Shown: positions 25,160 to 34,555, numbered from the stretch's first letter. The stretch is DNA of 64,000 nt from Bosea sp. F3-2 (GCF_008253865.1 NZ_CP042331.1:3940001-4004000), one strand, 5' to 3'. Translations and numbers: made by a program. Notes: a model not told the origin generated them from the sequence alone.

Positions 25160-26056
25160 ATGCCCAAACCTCTGATCGCGCTCGACTGGGGCACAACCCG
25201 CGCGCGCGCCTTCCTGATTGCGGAGTCGGGCGAGGTTCTGCAGCGGCGAACCGCCGATCAGGGCATCCAGTCCGTGCCGGCCGGCGGCTATCCTGCTGCC
25301 TTCGAAGCTCTTGCCGGCGATTTCCGGCGCGCCGCGCCCGATGCCGCCATCGTGCTCGCCGGCATGGTCGGCAGCCGCAATGGCTGGATCGAAGCGCCCT
25401 ATGTCGCCTGCCCCGCCTCGCCGGCAGCGATTGCTGCCGCTGCGATCCGGGTCGAACTCGACAAGGACACCACGGCAACCATCATTCCCGGCCTGAGCTG
25501 CGACGACGGCGCCTTCGACGTCATGCGCGGCGAGGAGACGCTGATCGTCGGGCTCGGCCTCGCGGACGGCATCGCCTGCCTGCCGGGCACCCATTCGAAA
25601 TGGGCAGAGACCAAAGGCGGACGGATCGCGCGCTTTGCCAGTTTCATGACGGGCGAGGTCTACGGGCTGCTGCGCAACGGTTCGATCCTGGGCCGCCTGG
25701 CGGAGGAACCTGCCGAAGCCGACGCAGCCAGTGGCGCAGCACGCGGGCGGGCAGGCGCACGGCGCCCCGGCGGCCTGCTCAACACGGCCTTCGCCGCGCG
25801 CACCGAGGTTCTCGCCGGCCGGATGCGCGGCGGCGAGGTCGGTCCGTATCTTTCCGCACTTCTGGTCGGACAGGAGATCGCGGGAGCCCAGGCCATGTTC
25901 GGGCAGCAGAATCAGATCAACCTCGTCGCCGATGGCGCTCTGGCCGAAAGCTATGGCGGCGCACTGGCTGCGGCGGGGCTTGCCGTAACGATGGTCACGC
26001 CCGAAGAGGCCTTCGTCGCTGGCATCCGGCGTCTCGCGGGCGATATCGCCGGATAA
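25160..26056 (+). CDS. dgoK: 2-dehydro-3-deoxygalactonokinase (DgoK family)
   Basis: This is a 298-residue sugar-acid kinase that phosphorylates 2-keto-3-deoxygalactonate in the De Ley-Doudoroff galactose pathway. The N-terminus IALDWGTTRARAFL is the ASKHA ATP-binding phosphate-1 motif; LAGMVGSRNGW and CLPGTHSKW are family-specific. GGAG precedes the ATG. The usual partners (dgoA aldolase, dgoD dehydratase) are not in the window; the aldose epimerase beside it supports a role with galactose-type sugars. Confidence 0.88.
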   Translation: MPKPLIALDWGTTRARAFLIAESGEVLQRRTADQGIQSVPAGGYPAAFEALAGDFRRAAPDAAIVLAGMVGSRNGWIEAPYVACPASPAAIAAAAIRVELDKDTTATIIPGLSCDDGAFDVMRGEETLIVGLGLADGIACLPGTHSKWAETKGGRIARFASFMTGEVYGLLRNGSILGRLAEEPAEADAASGAARGRAGARRPGGLLNTAFAARTEVLAGRMRGGEVGPYLSALLVGQEIAGAQAMFGQQNQINLVADGALAESYGGALAAAGLAVTMVTPEEAFVAGIRRLAGDIAG

Positions 26057-26244
26057 TCGCCGCTGACGCTCCACCCCTGGCCGCCGCGCTGGTTGCCGAA
26101 GCAGCGCGCGGTTAAGCATGGATTAAGCCTGCGGATCATCAGCGCCCGGCGGCGCGTCATTGCAGATAATCGCGCGTAAGCTCTTCACCCTTCTTCAGCA
26201 TGCCTCGCCCAAGGTGATGGCCTGGATCAGGCTGGGGAAAGGCT

Positions 26245-26772
26245 GTGACGTCGCGTCCGTCGATATGGGCCCTGGGCGTAGCCGGCTTCGCCATTGTCGG
26301 CTCTCTCGGCTATACGCAATGGCTCGCCCCTCGAGTCGGGGACCAGACACCATCGGCGGCGATCGCCTCCGCCGAGCCAGCCGTTCCGGGGCCCCGCTCG
26401 CCCGTGACGCTTGCTGTGGCCGCGGACTATCGCGGGCATTACATCGTCCACCCGAGCGTCGAGAACTACCGGATCAAGATGATGGTCGATACCGGCGCCA
26501 GCATCGTCGCGCTGACCGCGGCCGACGCCCGGGCGCTGGGCATCAAGTCGGATGCCAATGCGCGCAAGATGATGCTGAGCACGGCCAACGGCACGGTCAC
26601 CGGCTATCGCACGGTGCTGCGGGAAATCCGCCTGGGCGACATTGTCGTGCGCAATGTCGATGCCGTCGTGCTGCCCGAACGCGCCCTGTCGATGAGCCTG
26701 CTCGGCAACTCCTTCCTCAGCAAGCTGCTGGGCTACGAGGTGCAGACGGGGCGGATGGTGCTGCGCGGCTGA
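26245..26772 (+). CDS. Retropepsin-like aspartic protease (TIGR02281 family), membrane-anchored
   Basis: This 175-residue protein has an N-terminal membrane anchor (about residues 7-25), a linker, then a clan AA fold with the active-site triplet in MVDTGASIVALT (Asp near residue 85) and the second hydrophobic flap segment LLGNSFLSKL. One Asp-Thr-Gly per chain implies a dimer, as in retroviral proteases. The GTG start at 26245 follows GGGGAAAGG. The periplasmic substrate is unknown. It lies just upstream of the Tad locus but is not evidently part of it. Confidence 0.8.
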   Translation: MTSRPSIWALGVAGFAIVGSLGYTQWLAPRVGDQTPSAAIASAEPAVPGPRSPVTLAVAADYRGHYIVHPSVENYRIKMMVDTGASIVALTAADARALGIKSDANARKMMLSTANGTVTGYRTVLREIRLGDIVVRNVDAVVLPERALSMSLLGNSFLSKLLGYEVQTGRMVLRG

Positions 26773-26829
26773 AAACGGATCGGCTGCGCCCGGGAAGGGC
26801 AGCCCACCGCGTCTGCTCTGCGGCTTCCG

Positions 26830-27450
26830 TCAGAACTGGGGGCAACCTGTCACGTCGCTGCGCACGATCTGCTCGATACTGGCATTCCCATCGGCCTTGC
26901 CATTGCGCGGGCGCGTATAGATCGGATGGTCGCCGAGCGTGACCTTACTGAACATGCCATTGCCGATCACGGGCGTGAATTCATAGCTGGCTCGCGCCAT
27001 GATCACCGAGGTGTTCGCGATGCGCACGCTATCCGGAACGCTCTCGGTATCGCCGCGGTTGGGCGCCGTCGTCCCCGCCGGATAGCTGTTGGACCAGCAA
27101 ACCTTGGCGACACGGTTGGCGTCGATGACGATGCTGGCGATGACCATCTTGGCCTTGCGCGAGTCGTAGGGAAGCAGAATCGTCTCGGCAGCCTTGAAGA
27201 TATTGCTGATTTCCGCCGTCGGAACCGTCTGGAGACGGGCCGTGAGATCGCTCAGAGCAGACGTCAGCTGCGTGACCTTGCGATTGATCGCGACCATCTG
27301 CGAAATATTGACTACCCCGACATAGGCGACCACCATCACGGGGAGCGCGATCGCGGCCTCGATGGCCGCCACGCCGTCCCTCTCGTCGCGGAACCGGCGC
27401 CACAGGCTGGCGAGGCTCTTGAGATTCATCGTCGATCCGAATCGCATCAT
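26830..27450 (-). CDS. TadE/TadG-like minor pilin, distal gene
   Basis: This 206-residue protein has an N-terminal segment with the TadE-like processing and membrane motif: RDGVAAIEAAIALPVMVVAY (about residues 25-44), where the Glu five residues into the helix is the pseudopilin hallmark. The remainder is a periplasmic domain. It starts within the stop codon of the upstream TadE gene (ATGA overlap), with alternative in-frame ATGs at 27447 and 27429. It would be a minor subunit of the Flp pilus encoded to the right. Confidence 0.82.
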   Translation of the reverse strand: MMRFGSTMNLKSLASLWRRFRDERDGVAAIEAAIALPVMVVAYVGVVNISQMVAINRKVTQLTSALSDLTARLQTVPTAEISNIFKAAETILLPYDSRKAKMVIASIVIDANRVAKVCWSNSYPAGTTAPNRGDTESVPDSVRIANTSVIMARASYEFTPVIGNGMFSKVTLGDHPIYTRPRNGKADGNASIEQIVRSDVTGCPQF

Positions 27451-27998
27451 GGGACGAACGGCTCCGCCCGGAAGGTCGTGCTTGCGACGAGACCGCGCCG
27501 ACCGGAGTCTGCGCCGCCGATGTTGGCGAGCCCCGTCGACGCCCAGCTCGTAAGAAACAGCTTGTAGTCGAGCACGGCACGAACAACGACGATCTGGCCG
27601 GTATCGGGCTGCCGGTATGAAAAGCTGCTCGTATCAAGATTGCCGCCAGCGATAGGGTTACTGCTGGACGTTCCACTGCTAGCCGCTGAAAAGTCGCTAT
27701 AGGTGCGAACGTCGACAGCCAGCTTCGTGCAGTCGAGCAACTTCATCGGCGCCCGTGCGCAGACATCGTCACGGAATGCGGCTGCGTTGATCGAAGGGGT
27801 GGCGGAGGTGTAGCGGCTGCGCGACTCGCCGGTCAGCAGCGTGCGCGACGCCTGCGCCAGCGATTCCTCGAGAACCTGATTGGTCCAGAACATCAGTCCC
27901 GTCTCGATGATCGCCCAAGTCAGCATGAAAAAGGGCAGTGCGACGAAACCGAATTCGATCGCCGTCGCGCCATTCTCCGAACGACGGAAACGCAGCAT
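27447..27998 (-). CDS. tadE: TadE-family minor pilin
   Basis: This is a 183-residue protein. The N-terminus is a short basic segment, then NGATAIEFGFVALPFFMLTW, the TadE pseudopilin processing region with the conserved Glu. The rest is a periplasmic domain with two Cys (DDVCARAPMKLLDCTK). I chose the ATG at 27998, next to this motif, over the longer open frame from 28127. It is translationally coupled to the next minor pilin. Confidence 0.84.
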   Translation of the reverse strand: MLRFRRSENGATAIEFGFVALPFFMLTWAIIETGLMFWTNQVLEESLAQASRTLLTGESRSRYTSATPSINAAAFRDDVCARAPMKLLDCTKLAVDVRTYSDFSAASSGTSSSNPIAGGNLDTSSFSYRQPDTGQIVVVRAVLDYKLFLTSWASTGLANIGGADSGRRGLVASTTFRAEPFVP

Positions 27999-28302
27999 GA
28001 CGGAGCACCGGCCTCGACGCTCCCGCTCGGGTGCTCCGCAAGGTTTCTCCGCTTGTATCATCAGATGAGACATTCGCTGGCCCCGTCGAGCCTGTGCTCC
28101 GACCAGCTGACATCTACGGCAAAACAATTTCCGATCTGTTAGAGGCGCTTCAATGCCACAGCCAGCGAAGCAAAGATTCTATTTACCTTGCCTGCTTCAG
28201 AGCGCTTACACGCGCGAATCCGTTATTGGGCGTGACCGGCTGCGGCTAGATCCTCGGTCTCCCGGCGTGGCCCTCACGCACGGGATGCTGCTTGCCGGAT
28301 CT

Positions 28303-28812
28303 TTACTTGGATGCGCCGGCCCCGGTTGCCTGAGAATTCCTGCTCGTCGCCTGCGCCCCGACTTCGCCGAAGTATTTCTGGCCGTCGCCCAGCTGGGCCG
28401 AAGGCTGGCATGTGGGCGTGCAGGAATAGCTCTCGCGTTCCATGCCGCGCTGCACGGTCAGAACCGCATCCGAAGCCGCGCCGACACGCACCAGAGATTC
28501 GGCCAGAAGCGTGCCCGTTCCGTCCAGCGCGATCAGGTTGGTCACGCCGAAGCTCTTGCCAGTGACCACCATGACGCCGTTGCGCTGCACCGACACGTCG
28601 GCGATGGCCGGATTACCGACGATGACCGTTTGCGCTTTTTCAGGCAGGCGCACGACCTTGGCGTGATCGACCAGGACGAGCACGCTTTCGTTCTGGCTTT
28701 CCTGGGGCGCAGCTACCGCGGACCCGATGCCCGAACCGGCGATGGCGAGGATCATGGCAACCACCCAAGACGCAAGGGAATGGCCCCTTTCCGGCGTGTG
28801 GTGGGTCGACAT
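28303..28812 (-). CDS. Pilus assembly protein with secretin N-terminal-like domain
   Basis: This is a 169-residue exported protein with a signal peptide ending near residue 35. It carries the T2SS/T3SS pil_N domain (LVDHAKVVRLPEKAQTVIVG, then NPAIADVSVQRNGVMVVTGK), the same domain that begins CpaC, but no secretin barrel. The C-terminal part has a Cys pair (YSCTPTC). It is divergent from the pilin gene flp. It probably acts as a periplasmic accessory of the Tad secretin. Confidence 0.8.
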   Translation of the reverse strand: MSTHHTPERGHSLASWVVAMILAIAGSGIGSAVAAPQESQNESVLVLVDHAKVVRLPEKAQTVIVGNPAIADVSVQRNGVMVVTGKSFGVTNLIALDGTGTLLAESLVRVGAASDAVLTVQRGMERESYSCTPTCQPSAQLGDGQKYFGEVGAQATSRNSQATGAGASK

Positions 28813-29227
28813 GGCGGTGCCTCAAGCTCTGCGATGCCACCAGACAAGCGCAAAATGATGAACCGAATCTTAAAACCCCGGGAAGCAGCGGATTTCTACG
28901 TTGTCACCCTAGCTAACCAAGCGGAATGTTCGTCGCGCAACCCGCTCAATCGTCGGCGCATCCCAAAAAACCCAAACGTATGGCATCAGTTAAACATCTC
29001 GTTTACCGACTATTTCACAGGTAAATTCTTAGATATTTGACAAATTCTCTTCTCCAAACCGATTAAATGTCGCATTAACTACGATAAAAACACCCCGCCA
29101 AAACAATCAATTCTTGAGTCGCCTTAACCGATCAGCAAGAGGAGCGGGCTAATGTCGTTCCTGTCGCTGACCGAAGCCACCTCAGAGCGAAGGCAGCCGT
29201 CAAACCGTGGTGTAAAGGAGTTCCCAC
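28813..29227. other. A+T-rich divergent intergenic region of the Tad locus
   Basis: This 415-bp stretch between the pil_N gene (-) and flp (+) is clearly richer in A and T than its surroundings, especially 28900-29120. I see no coding region. It contains the candidate flp promoter at 29037-29079 and a further TTAACC half-site near 29125. Confidence 0.6.
29037..29079 (+). promoter_or_regulatory. Candidate flp promoter with CtrA-like half-sites
   Basis: TTGACA (29037-29042) is followed after 18 nt by GATTAA (29061-29066), a weak -10. Overlapping it, TTAA (29063) and TTAAC (29075) are spaced by 8 nt, close to the CtrA form TTAA-N7-TTAA. The resulting leader would be about 150 nt. This is by inspection only. 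Confidence 0.35.
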
Positions 29228-29392
29228 ATGACCAATGTTTTCGCTCGCTTCGTCAAGGACGAGTCCGGCGCCACCGCGATCGAGTACGGCCTGATCGCCG
29301 CCCTGATCGCCGTCGTCTGCATCAGCGTCTGGACGACGATCGGCACCAAGCTGGTCGCCAAGTTCGAGGAAGTCAGCACCGGGCTGAACTGA
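29228..29392 (+). CDS. flp: Flp-family type IVb pilin
   Basis: This is a 54-residue prepilin. A short leader with Lys/Asp/Glu ends at Gly (FVKDESG), followed by ATAIEYGLIAALIAVVC, the classic Flp motif with Glu at position 5 of the mature helix. Cleavage after Gly by the CpaA peptidase at 29547 would give a mature pilin of about 40 residues. AGGAG precedes the ATG at proper spacing, and a terminator follows. It is the only major pilin gene seen, and would form the shaft of the Tad pilus. Confidence 0.95.
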   Translation: MTNVFARFVKDESGATAIEYGLIAALIAVVCISVWTTIGTKLVAKFEEVSTGLN

Positions 29393-29436
29393 TAAAAGAT
29401 CAGTGCGCCTGTTGCGCTTCAACTGACATGAATCAG

Positions 29437-29467
29437 TGCCCCGGCATGCCCGGGGCATTCTGCTTTT
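29437..29467 (+). terminator. Rho-independent terminator after flp
   Basis: TGCCCCG (29437-29443) and CGGGGCA (29451-29457) pair around a 7-nt loop and are followed by TTCTGCTTTT. This isolates the abundant pilin transcript from cpaA. Confidence 0.8.
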
Positions 29468-29546
29468 GAAGCTGCTTTCGCAATCCCCATAAGGGTTTGA
29501 TCAGATTCGTCTGCTAATACCGCCTCCAGCATCGGAGTGACCGCAT

Positions 29547-30062
29547 ATGAGCTTGCCGCTGATCATCCTTCTGCTCGGCGTCTTTCCCTTCGCCATGGCT
29601 TATGCCGCGGCCAGCGATCTCGTCTCGATGACGATTTCCAACCGGCTCTGCCTCTTGCTCGTTGGTTCCTTCGCATTCTGCGCTGCTCTGCTGGGGCTGA
29701 GCCTCGCCGATATCGGCTGGCATCTCGCCGCCGGCGCGCTCGTCCTCGTCGTGTCCTTCGGTCTCTTCGCTGCGGGCTGGATCGGCGGCGGCGACGCCAA
29801 GCTCGCGGCGGCGACCGCTCTCTGGTTCGGCTTCGACCAGCTCATGCCTTACCTCGTGCTTTCCAGCTTCGGCGGCGGCTTGCTGACGCTACTGATCCTG
29901 CGCCTGCGCTCGCATCCTCTCCCTTCGCTCGCAGCGAATTGGGACTGGGCTCAGCGCCTGCATGCGCCGAAGGAGGGCGTTCCCTATGGAATAGCCCTTG
30001 CGTTCGCCGCCCTGCTCATCCTGCCGGAAACGGCGATCTGGCGCGCCGCGATCGGCGTCTGA
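29547..30062 (+). CDS. cpaA: Prepilin peptidase CpaA/TadV
   Basis: This is a 171-residue membrane aspartyl protease with about five hydrophobic segments. The two catalytic Asp residues are in YAAASDLVSMTISNR (near residue 24) and GGGDAKLAAA (near residue 76). The short form without the N-methylase domain is the one that processes Flp prepilins. It follows flp after the terminator. Confidence 0.92.
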   Translation: MSLPLIILLLGVFPFAMAYAAASDLVSMTISNRLCLLLVGSFAFCAALLGLSLADIGWHLAAGALVLVVSFGLFAAGWIGGGDAKLAAATALWFGFDQLMPYLVLSSFGGGLLTLLILRLRSHPLPSLAANWDWAQRLHAPKEGVPYGIALAFAALLILPETAIWRAAIGV

Positions 30063-30111
30063 GAGAACAGGCCGACGCAAGGTCACCGCGCCTCAAAAAA
30101 TATACGTCCGA

Positions 30112-30126
30112 TTAACCATAAGTTGA
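30112..30126 (+). promoter_or_regulatory. CtrA-like box upstream of cpaB
   Basis: TTAACCATAAGTTGA reads TTAA-N7-TTGA, one base from the CtrA consensus TTAA-N7-TTAA, and includes the favoured TTAACCAT. It is about 60 nt upstream of cpaB. In Caulobacter CtrA controls pilA of the related Cpa locus. Confidence 0.5.
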
Positions 30127-30186
30127 CGTTTCGCGACGACGATCCGGAATGAGGGCCAGCTTCGTCTGGCTGAGGATCGGACGTCG

Positions 30187-30963
30187 ATGAGTCCCGCACG
30201 CATCATCATTCTCGTGGTCGCGCTGGCGGCAGGTCTGGGCGCCGCGTTGCTCGTTCAGCAGCCATCGCAGGCACCGGCGCCGGCCGCCAAGGTGGAGCAG
30301 GCGCCCACCGTGCCCGTGCTCGTCGCGGCCAGCGACATTCCGGTCGGCAACACAGTGACGGCCAACGACCTGCGCTGGCTGACCTGGCCAATTGGCGGCG
30401 TGCCGGGCGGCGTCATACGCAAGGACGAAGCTCCTGAAGCCGAGAAGGAGATCATCGGCCAGGTCGCCCGCTATGCCATCCTCGGCGCCGAGCCGATCCG
30501 GCGCGAGAAACTGATCAGGACGGACGGAACGGGCTTCCTCTCGGCCGTGCTGCCGTCCGGCATGCGCGCCGTGGCAATCAGCACCGACAGCCGCGGCGCC
30601 AACACCGCCGGAGGCTTCATCCTGCCCAACGATCGCGTCGACGTGGTCTCCACGACCCGCGGTGACCCGGACGGGGGCAATCAGAGCTATGCCAGCGAAA
30701 CCATCCTGCGCAACATTCGCGTCCTGGCGATCGGGCAGAATGTGCAGGAGCGCAATGGCGAGAAGGTGGTCGTCGGCGAGACCGCGACCCTGGAAGTCGA
30801 CCCCGGGCAGGTCGCTATCCTGGCACAGGCTCAGAAGAGCGGAACGCTTTCGTTGGCGCTGCGCAGCCTCAAGGACGCCAACGAGCCCGCGCCGCCCTCC
30901 TCTGCCGACAGCGCGCTGACCCTCGTGCGCTACGGTGTCATCACGAAGAGCGTAAAGCCATGA
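30187..30963 (+). CDS. cpaB: Flp pilus assembly protein CpaB
   Basis: This is a 258-residue protein with an N-terminal membrane anchor (IIILVVALAAGLGAALLV), then an SAF-type domain (VPVLVAASDIPVGNTVTAND, then LGAEPIRREKLI) and an RcpC/CpaB segment (NDRVDVVSTTRGDPDGG). It is a periplasmic partner of the secretin. The stop overlaps cpaC by 4 nt. Confidence 0.93.
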   Translation: MSPARIIILVVALAAGLGAALLVQQPSQAPAPAAKVEQAPTVPVLVAASDIPVGNTVTANDLRWLTWPIGGVPGGVIRKDEAPEAEKEIIGQVARYAILGAEPIRREKLIRTDGTGFLSAVLPSGMRAVAISTDSRGANTAGGFILPNDRVDVVSTTRGDPDGGNQSYASETILRNIRVLAIGQNVQERNGEKVVVGETATLEVDPGQVAILAQAQKSGTLSLALRSLKDANEPAPPSSADSALTLVRYGVITKSVKP

Positions 30964-32408
30964 TCCGATGCTGCTTTCGCCTCGCGACGGCGCTCGCGCT
31001 TGTCCTCATCGCCAGCAGCGCCAGCGCGCAATCGGCCGGCCAGGACGCAGCTCCTGTGCTCAATGTCGGCACGAGCGAGCACGCGATCGCACGCAAGCTC
31101 GACCTCTCGATCGGCCGCTCGCTGATTGTCGAACTGCCGCGTGACGCCAAGGAGGTGTTCGTCGCCAATCCGAAGGTCGCCAATGCGGTGGTGAGGACGG
31201 CGCGCAAGCTCTTCGTCATCGGCATCACCGACGGCGCGACCTCGATGTTCGTGATGGATGGCGAAGGCCGCCAGATCACCGCGCTCGAGATCAATGTCGG
31301 ACGCGATCTCAACGTGTTGCGCCAGACGTTGCGCACTGCGTTGCCGAACTCGCAGATCGAGATCAAGCCGGCCGGCGATTCAATCCTGCTGGTCGGAACA
31401 GTGCCAAACGCCTCCGAAGCGACGCAAGCCGTCGACATCGCCAATGCCTTCGTCGGCGTCTCCGACAAGAGCAACGCCAAGGGGGCGGTGATCAACGCGC
31501 TGACGATCCGCGACCGCGATCAGGTGATGGTCAAGGTGACGGTCTCGGAGGTCTCCCGCAAGGCGATCAAGCAGCTCGGCATCAATTCGAGCGGGGAGTG
31601 GAAGCTCGGAAAGTTTTCGATCACCCCGTCGATCGACAATCCCTTCCCGCTGCAGCCGCAACAGCTCTCGGCTACCGCAATCGGAGCCGGCATCGGCAAT
31701 TCGCAGAACTTTACGCTGCGTGCCCTCGAGCGAGCTGGCCTGGCCCGGGTGCTGGCCGAACCGACGGTGACAGCGATTTCCGGCGAAAGCGCCAAGTTCA
31801 CCGCCGGCGGAGAGGTGCCCATTCCGAAAGGCCAGACCTGCGGCTACGACCTTTTCAATCGCCGCACCTGCCAGTACCAGATCGAGTATCGGCCGGTCGG
31901 CGTCGCGCTCAACTTCACGCCGATCGTTCTGTCCGGGAACAAGATCAGCATACGTATCGCCACCGAGGTCACAGAGCTCGACTTCGAGAACCAGTTCCGC
32001 GTGAACGGCGACAACCAGGAGGCCCTGAACGTCCCGGCGTTCCGCGTCCGCAAATCCGACACGACTGTGGAGCTGCCCTCGGGCGGGACCCTGGCGACAG
32101 CCGGTCTCATCCAGCGGGTTTCGAAACAGTCGCTCAACGGCCTGCCCGGCCTGATGAACCTGCCGATCATCGGCGCCCTCTTCCGCTCGCGCGACTACCA
32201 GCGCGAGGAGACTGAGCTGATGATCACGGCCACGCCCTATATCGCCAAGCCGATGCAGCCGAACGAGGTTCAGCGGCCCGATGACGGCTTCGTGGAATCC
32301 CACGACGCCCAAGCCATCCTGCTCGGGCGCCTCAACAAGCTCTACGGCAGCGGCGGTGGCCCGATCCCGCAGGCCTACAAGGGTCGCGTCGGCTTCATCG
32401 CCGACTGA
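30960..32408 (+). CDS. cpaC: Tad pilus secretin CpaC/RcpA
   Basis: This is a 482-residue outer-membrane secretin with a signal peptide ending around residue 23 (ASSASA). It has a pil_N domain (SIGRSLIVELPRDAKEVFV), a BON-like segment, and a C-terminal secretin domain with VLAEPTVTAISGESAKFTAG, the VALNFTPIV strand and the conserved GLPGLMNLPIIGALFRS. It forms the pilus exit channel. It is coupled to cpaB by ATGA overlap. Confidence 0.94.
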   Translation: MIRCCFRLATALALVLIASSASAQSAGQDAAPVLNVGTSEHAIARKLDLSIGRSLIVELPRDAKEVFVANPKVANAVVRTARKLFVIGITDGATSMFVMDGEGRQITALEINVGRDLNVLRQTLRTALPNSQIEIKPAGDSILLVGTVPNASEATQAVDIANAFVGVSDKSNAKGAVINALTIRDRDQVMVKVTVSEVSRKAIKQLGINSSGEWKLGKFSITPSIDNPFPLQPQQLSATAIGAGIGNSQNFTLRALERAGLARVLAEPTVTAISGESAKFTAGGEVPIPKGQTCGYDLFNRRTCQYQIEYRPVGVALNFTPIVLSGNKISIRIATEVTELDFENQFRVNGDNQEALNVPAFRVRKSDTTVELPSGGTLATAGLIQRVSKQSLNGLPGLMNLPIIGALFRSRDYQREETELMITATPYIAKPMQPNEVQRPDDGFVESHDAQAILLGRLNKLYGSGGGPIPQAYKGRVGFIAD

Positions 32409-32417
32409 CCGAACCGG

Positions 32418-33194
32418 ATGGACAGCATCATGATGGATGGCCCGACCATGACGGTTCCGTTCCAAGAGAAAGCCACCGCCACGCGCCTGCTACCCCTTGC
32501 ACTGGTGCTCAGCCTTCTCGCCAGCGGCTGCGCCGGCAAGGGTCCAAACGCAGATCCACCCGCCATCGCCCCCATCGATACCCGGGAGCGACATCCAATC
32601 GTCCTGCGCGAAGCGCCACGCTCGCTGGATGTCTTCGTGGGCCGCGCCGGCGGCGCGCTCGACAGCCGCCAGGCCGAAGACGTCGCGGATTTCGCCCAGG
32701 ACTATCGCAGGACCGGAAAAGGAGGCCTCGTCGCGGAGGTTCCGACCGGTGCGCGCCGCGAGCGGGCGACACAAGACACGCTTAGCGGGATCCGCGCGGC
32801 ACTGGCTCGCAACGGTGTGCCGGCGCACGCCCTCAGCATCCGCAGCTATCCGATCCAGGACCCCGGCCTCGCCTCGCCGATCCGGCTAAGCTTTGCTTCG
32901 CTGCAAGCCGCCGTGCCGCATCAGTGCGGCCAATGGCCTACCGATCTCGGCATTTCCGACTTCAAGTTCTGGACATCGAACGAGCCTTACTGGAATCTCG
33001 GCTGCGCCTCCCAGGCGACGCTGGCTGCGCAGGTCGCCGACCCGATCGATCTGGTCCGGGCCCGCGACGAGGGCCGTCCCGACATCGTCAAGCGGATGGT
33101 CGCGATCGGCAAGATCCGGGAGGGCAAGGATCCGTCGACGCAGTATCGCCAGCAGACGCCGCAGATCAATTCGACTGTCGGAGGCAGCAACTGA
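32418..33194 (+). CDS. cpaD: Pilus assembly lipoprotein CpaD
   Basis: This is a 258-residue protein with a lipoprotein signal (LALVLSLLASGC, lipobox Cys near residue 38). The CpaD domain includes HPIVLREAPRSLDVFVG and the C-terminal CGQWPTDLG and NLGCASQATLAAQVADP. The frame has further in-frame ATGs at 32430 and 32448; the last gives a more usual signal length. It is thought to act as the secretin pilotin. Confidence 0.88.
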   Translation: MDSIMMDGPTMTVPFQEKATATRLLPLALVLSLLASGCAGKGPNADPPAIAPIDTRERHPIVLREAPRSLDVFVGRAGGALDSRQAEDVADFAQDYRRTGKGGLVAEVPTGARRERATQDTLSGIRAALARNGVPAHALSIRSYPIQDPGLASPIRLSFASLQAAVPHQCGQWPTDLGISDFKFWTSNEPYWNLGCASQATLAAQVADPIDLVRARDEGRPDIVKRMVAIGKIREGKDPSTQYRQQTPQINSTVGGSN

Positions 33195-34459
33195 TGCAAC
33201 CGCCGACAAGCGAAACACCGGCGATCGAGGCGGTCAGCGACGAGATCATCGCGCCGCTGCCGCGCATCACTCTGCAGGCCTTCTGCGAGACGCCGGCCAT
33301 CGCCGCGACGATGCAGGCGGCGGTTGCCGACCGGCGCATGGACAAGACCCATGCCCGCATCCAGATGGGCGGAGCGGCTGCAGCCGTCGAAGCCTTCCGG
33401 ACGGCGCCGACTCCGAACGTCATCGTGCTCGAGACCGTGTCCGATGCAGCAACCCTGATCGGGCATCTCGACATGCTGTCGGAAAGCTGCGACCCCGGCA
33501 CGAAGGTCGTGGTGATCGGCCATGTCAACGACGTGCAGCTCTATCGAGAGCTGCTGCGCCGCGGCGTCAGCGAATATCTGATCGCTCCGCTCGAGACGCT
33601 CGACCTGCTGCGCACCCTCTCGGAACTCTACATCGCACCGGAGGCCCGCCATCTCGGCCGTGTCATCGCAGTGGTGGGCGCCAAGGGCGGCGTCGGCGCG
33701 TCGACCGTCGCGCACAACATGTCCTGGGCGATCGCGCGGAACCTCGACGCTTCCACCGTGATCGTCGATCTCGACATCGCCTGGGGCACGGCCGGCCTCA
33801 ACTTCAACCAGGATCCCCCTCAGGGGATCGCGGAAGCGGTTTTCGCCCCGGAGCGCCTCGACTCCAACCTGCTGGACAGGCTCCTATCGCGTTGCAGCGA
33901 CAACCTGGCCTTGCTTGCGGCTCCTGCGGTTCTCGACCGGACAATCGACCTCAATGAGGACGCGCTGGAGCAGCTCTTGGAACTGTTGCGCGCCAGTGTT
34001 CCCTGCATCGTCCTCGATGTGCCGCATCAGTGGAGCAGCTGGGTCAAGCGGACGCTCGTCGGCGCGGACGAGATCGTGGTGGTCGCCGAGCCGGAGCTGG
34101 CCTCCCTGCGCAATGCCAAGAACATCGTCGATCTGTCGCGCGCGACCCGGCCCAATGACGCGGTCGCCCGGCTCGTGCTGAACCAGGTCGGCGTGCCCAA
34201 GCGGCCGGAGATCGGTGCCGGCGAATTCGCCAAGGCGCTCGGCATCGACGTCCTCTGCACGATCCCCTTCGACGCCCAGCTCTTCGGCACGGCCGCCAAC
34301 AACGGCCAGATGATCGCCGAGGTCCAGGCCGGCAGCAAGGCGAGCGAGGCCTTTACCCAGATCGCCAGCGCGCTGACCGGCCGCGGCGAAGCCAAGCGCA
34401 GCCGGCGCAGCCTGTTCGAGCCGCTGGTCTCGAAGCTGAAACGCCGCAAGGCTTCCTGA
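33194..34459 (+). CDS. cpaE: Pilus localisation ATPase CpaE
   Basis: This is a 421-residue protein: a degenerate response-regulator-like N-terminal domain, then a MinD/ParA-type ATPase with deviant Walker A VVGAKGGVGASTVAHN (near residue 160) and IVDLDIAWGTAGLNF. CpaE positions the Tad machine at the pole in Caulobacter. The ATG at 33194 overlaps the cpaD stop (TGATG). Confidence 0.92.
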   Translation: MQPPTSETPAIEAVSDEIIAPLPRITLQAFCETPAIAATMQAAVADRRMDKTHARIQMGGAAAAVEAFRTAPTPNVIVLETVSDAATLIGHLDMLSESCDPGTKVVVIGHVNDVQLYRELLRRGVSEYLIAPLETLDLLRTLSELYIAPEARHLGRVIAVVGAKGGVGASTVAHNMSWAIARNLDASTVIVDLDIAWGTAGLNFNQDPPQGIAEAVFAPERLDSNLLDRLLSRCSDNLALLAAPAVLDRTIDLNEDALEQLLELLRASVPCIVLDVPHQWSSWVKRTLVGADEIVVVAEPELASLRNAKNIVDLSRATRPNDAVARLVLNQVGVPKRPEIGAGEFAKALGIDVLCTIPFDAQLFGTAANNGQMIAEVQAGSKASEAFTQIASALTGRGEAKRSRRSLFEPLVSKLKRRKAS

Positions 34460-34555
34460 TGACGCGAGACGGGCCAGACGGACAGTCATTCAGGGGATCG
34501 GGCCGAGGAAGCAGAAGTGCGCGTGTCCCAGCGGCGCGCGCGGGAGTACATTGAG

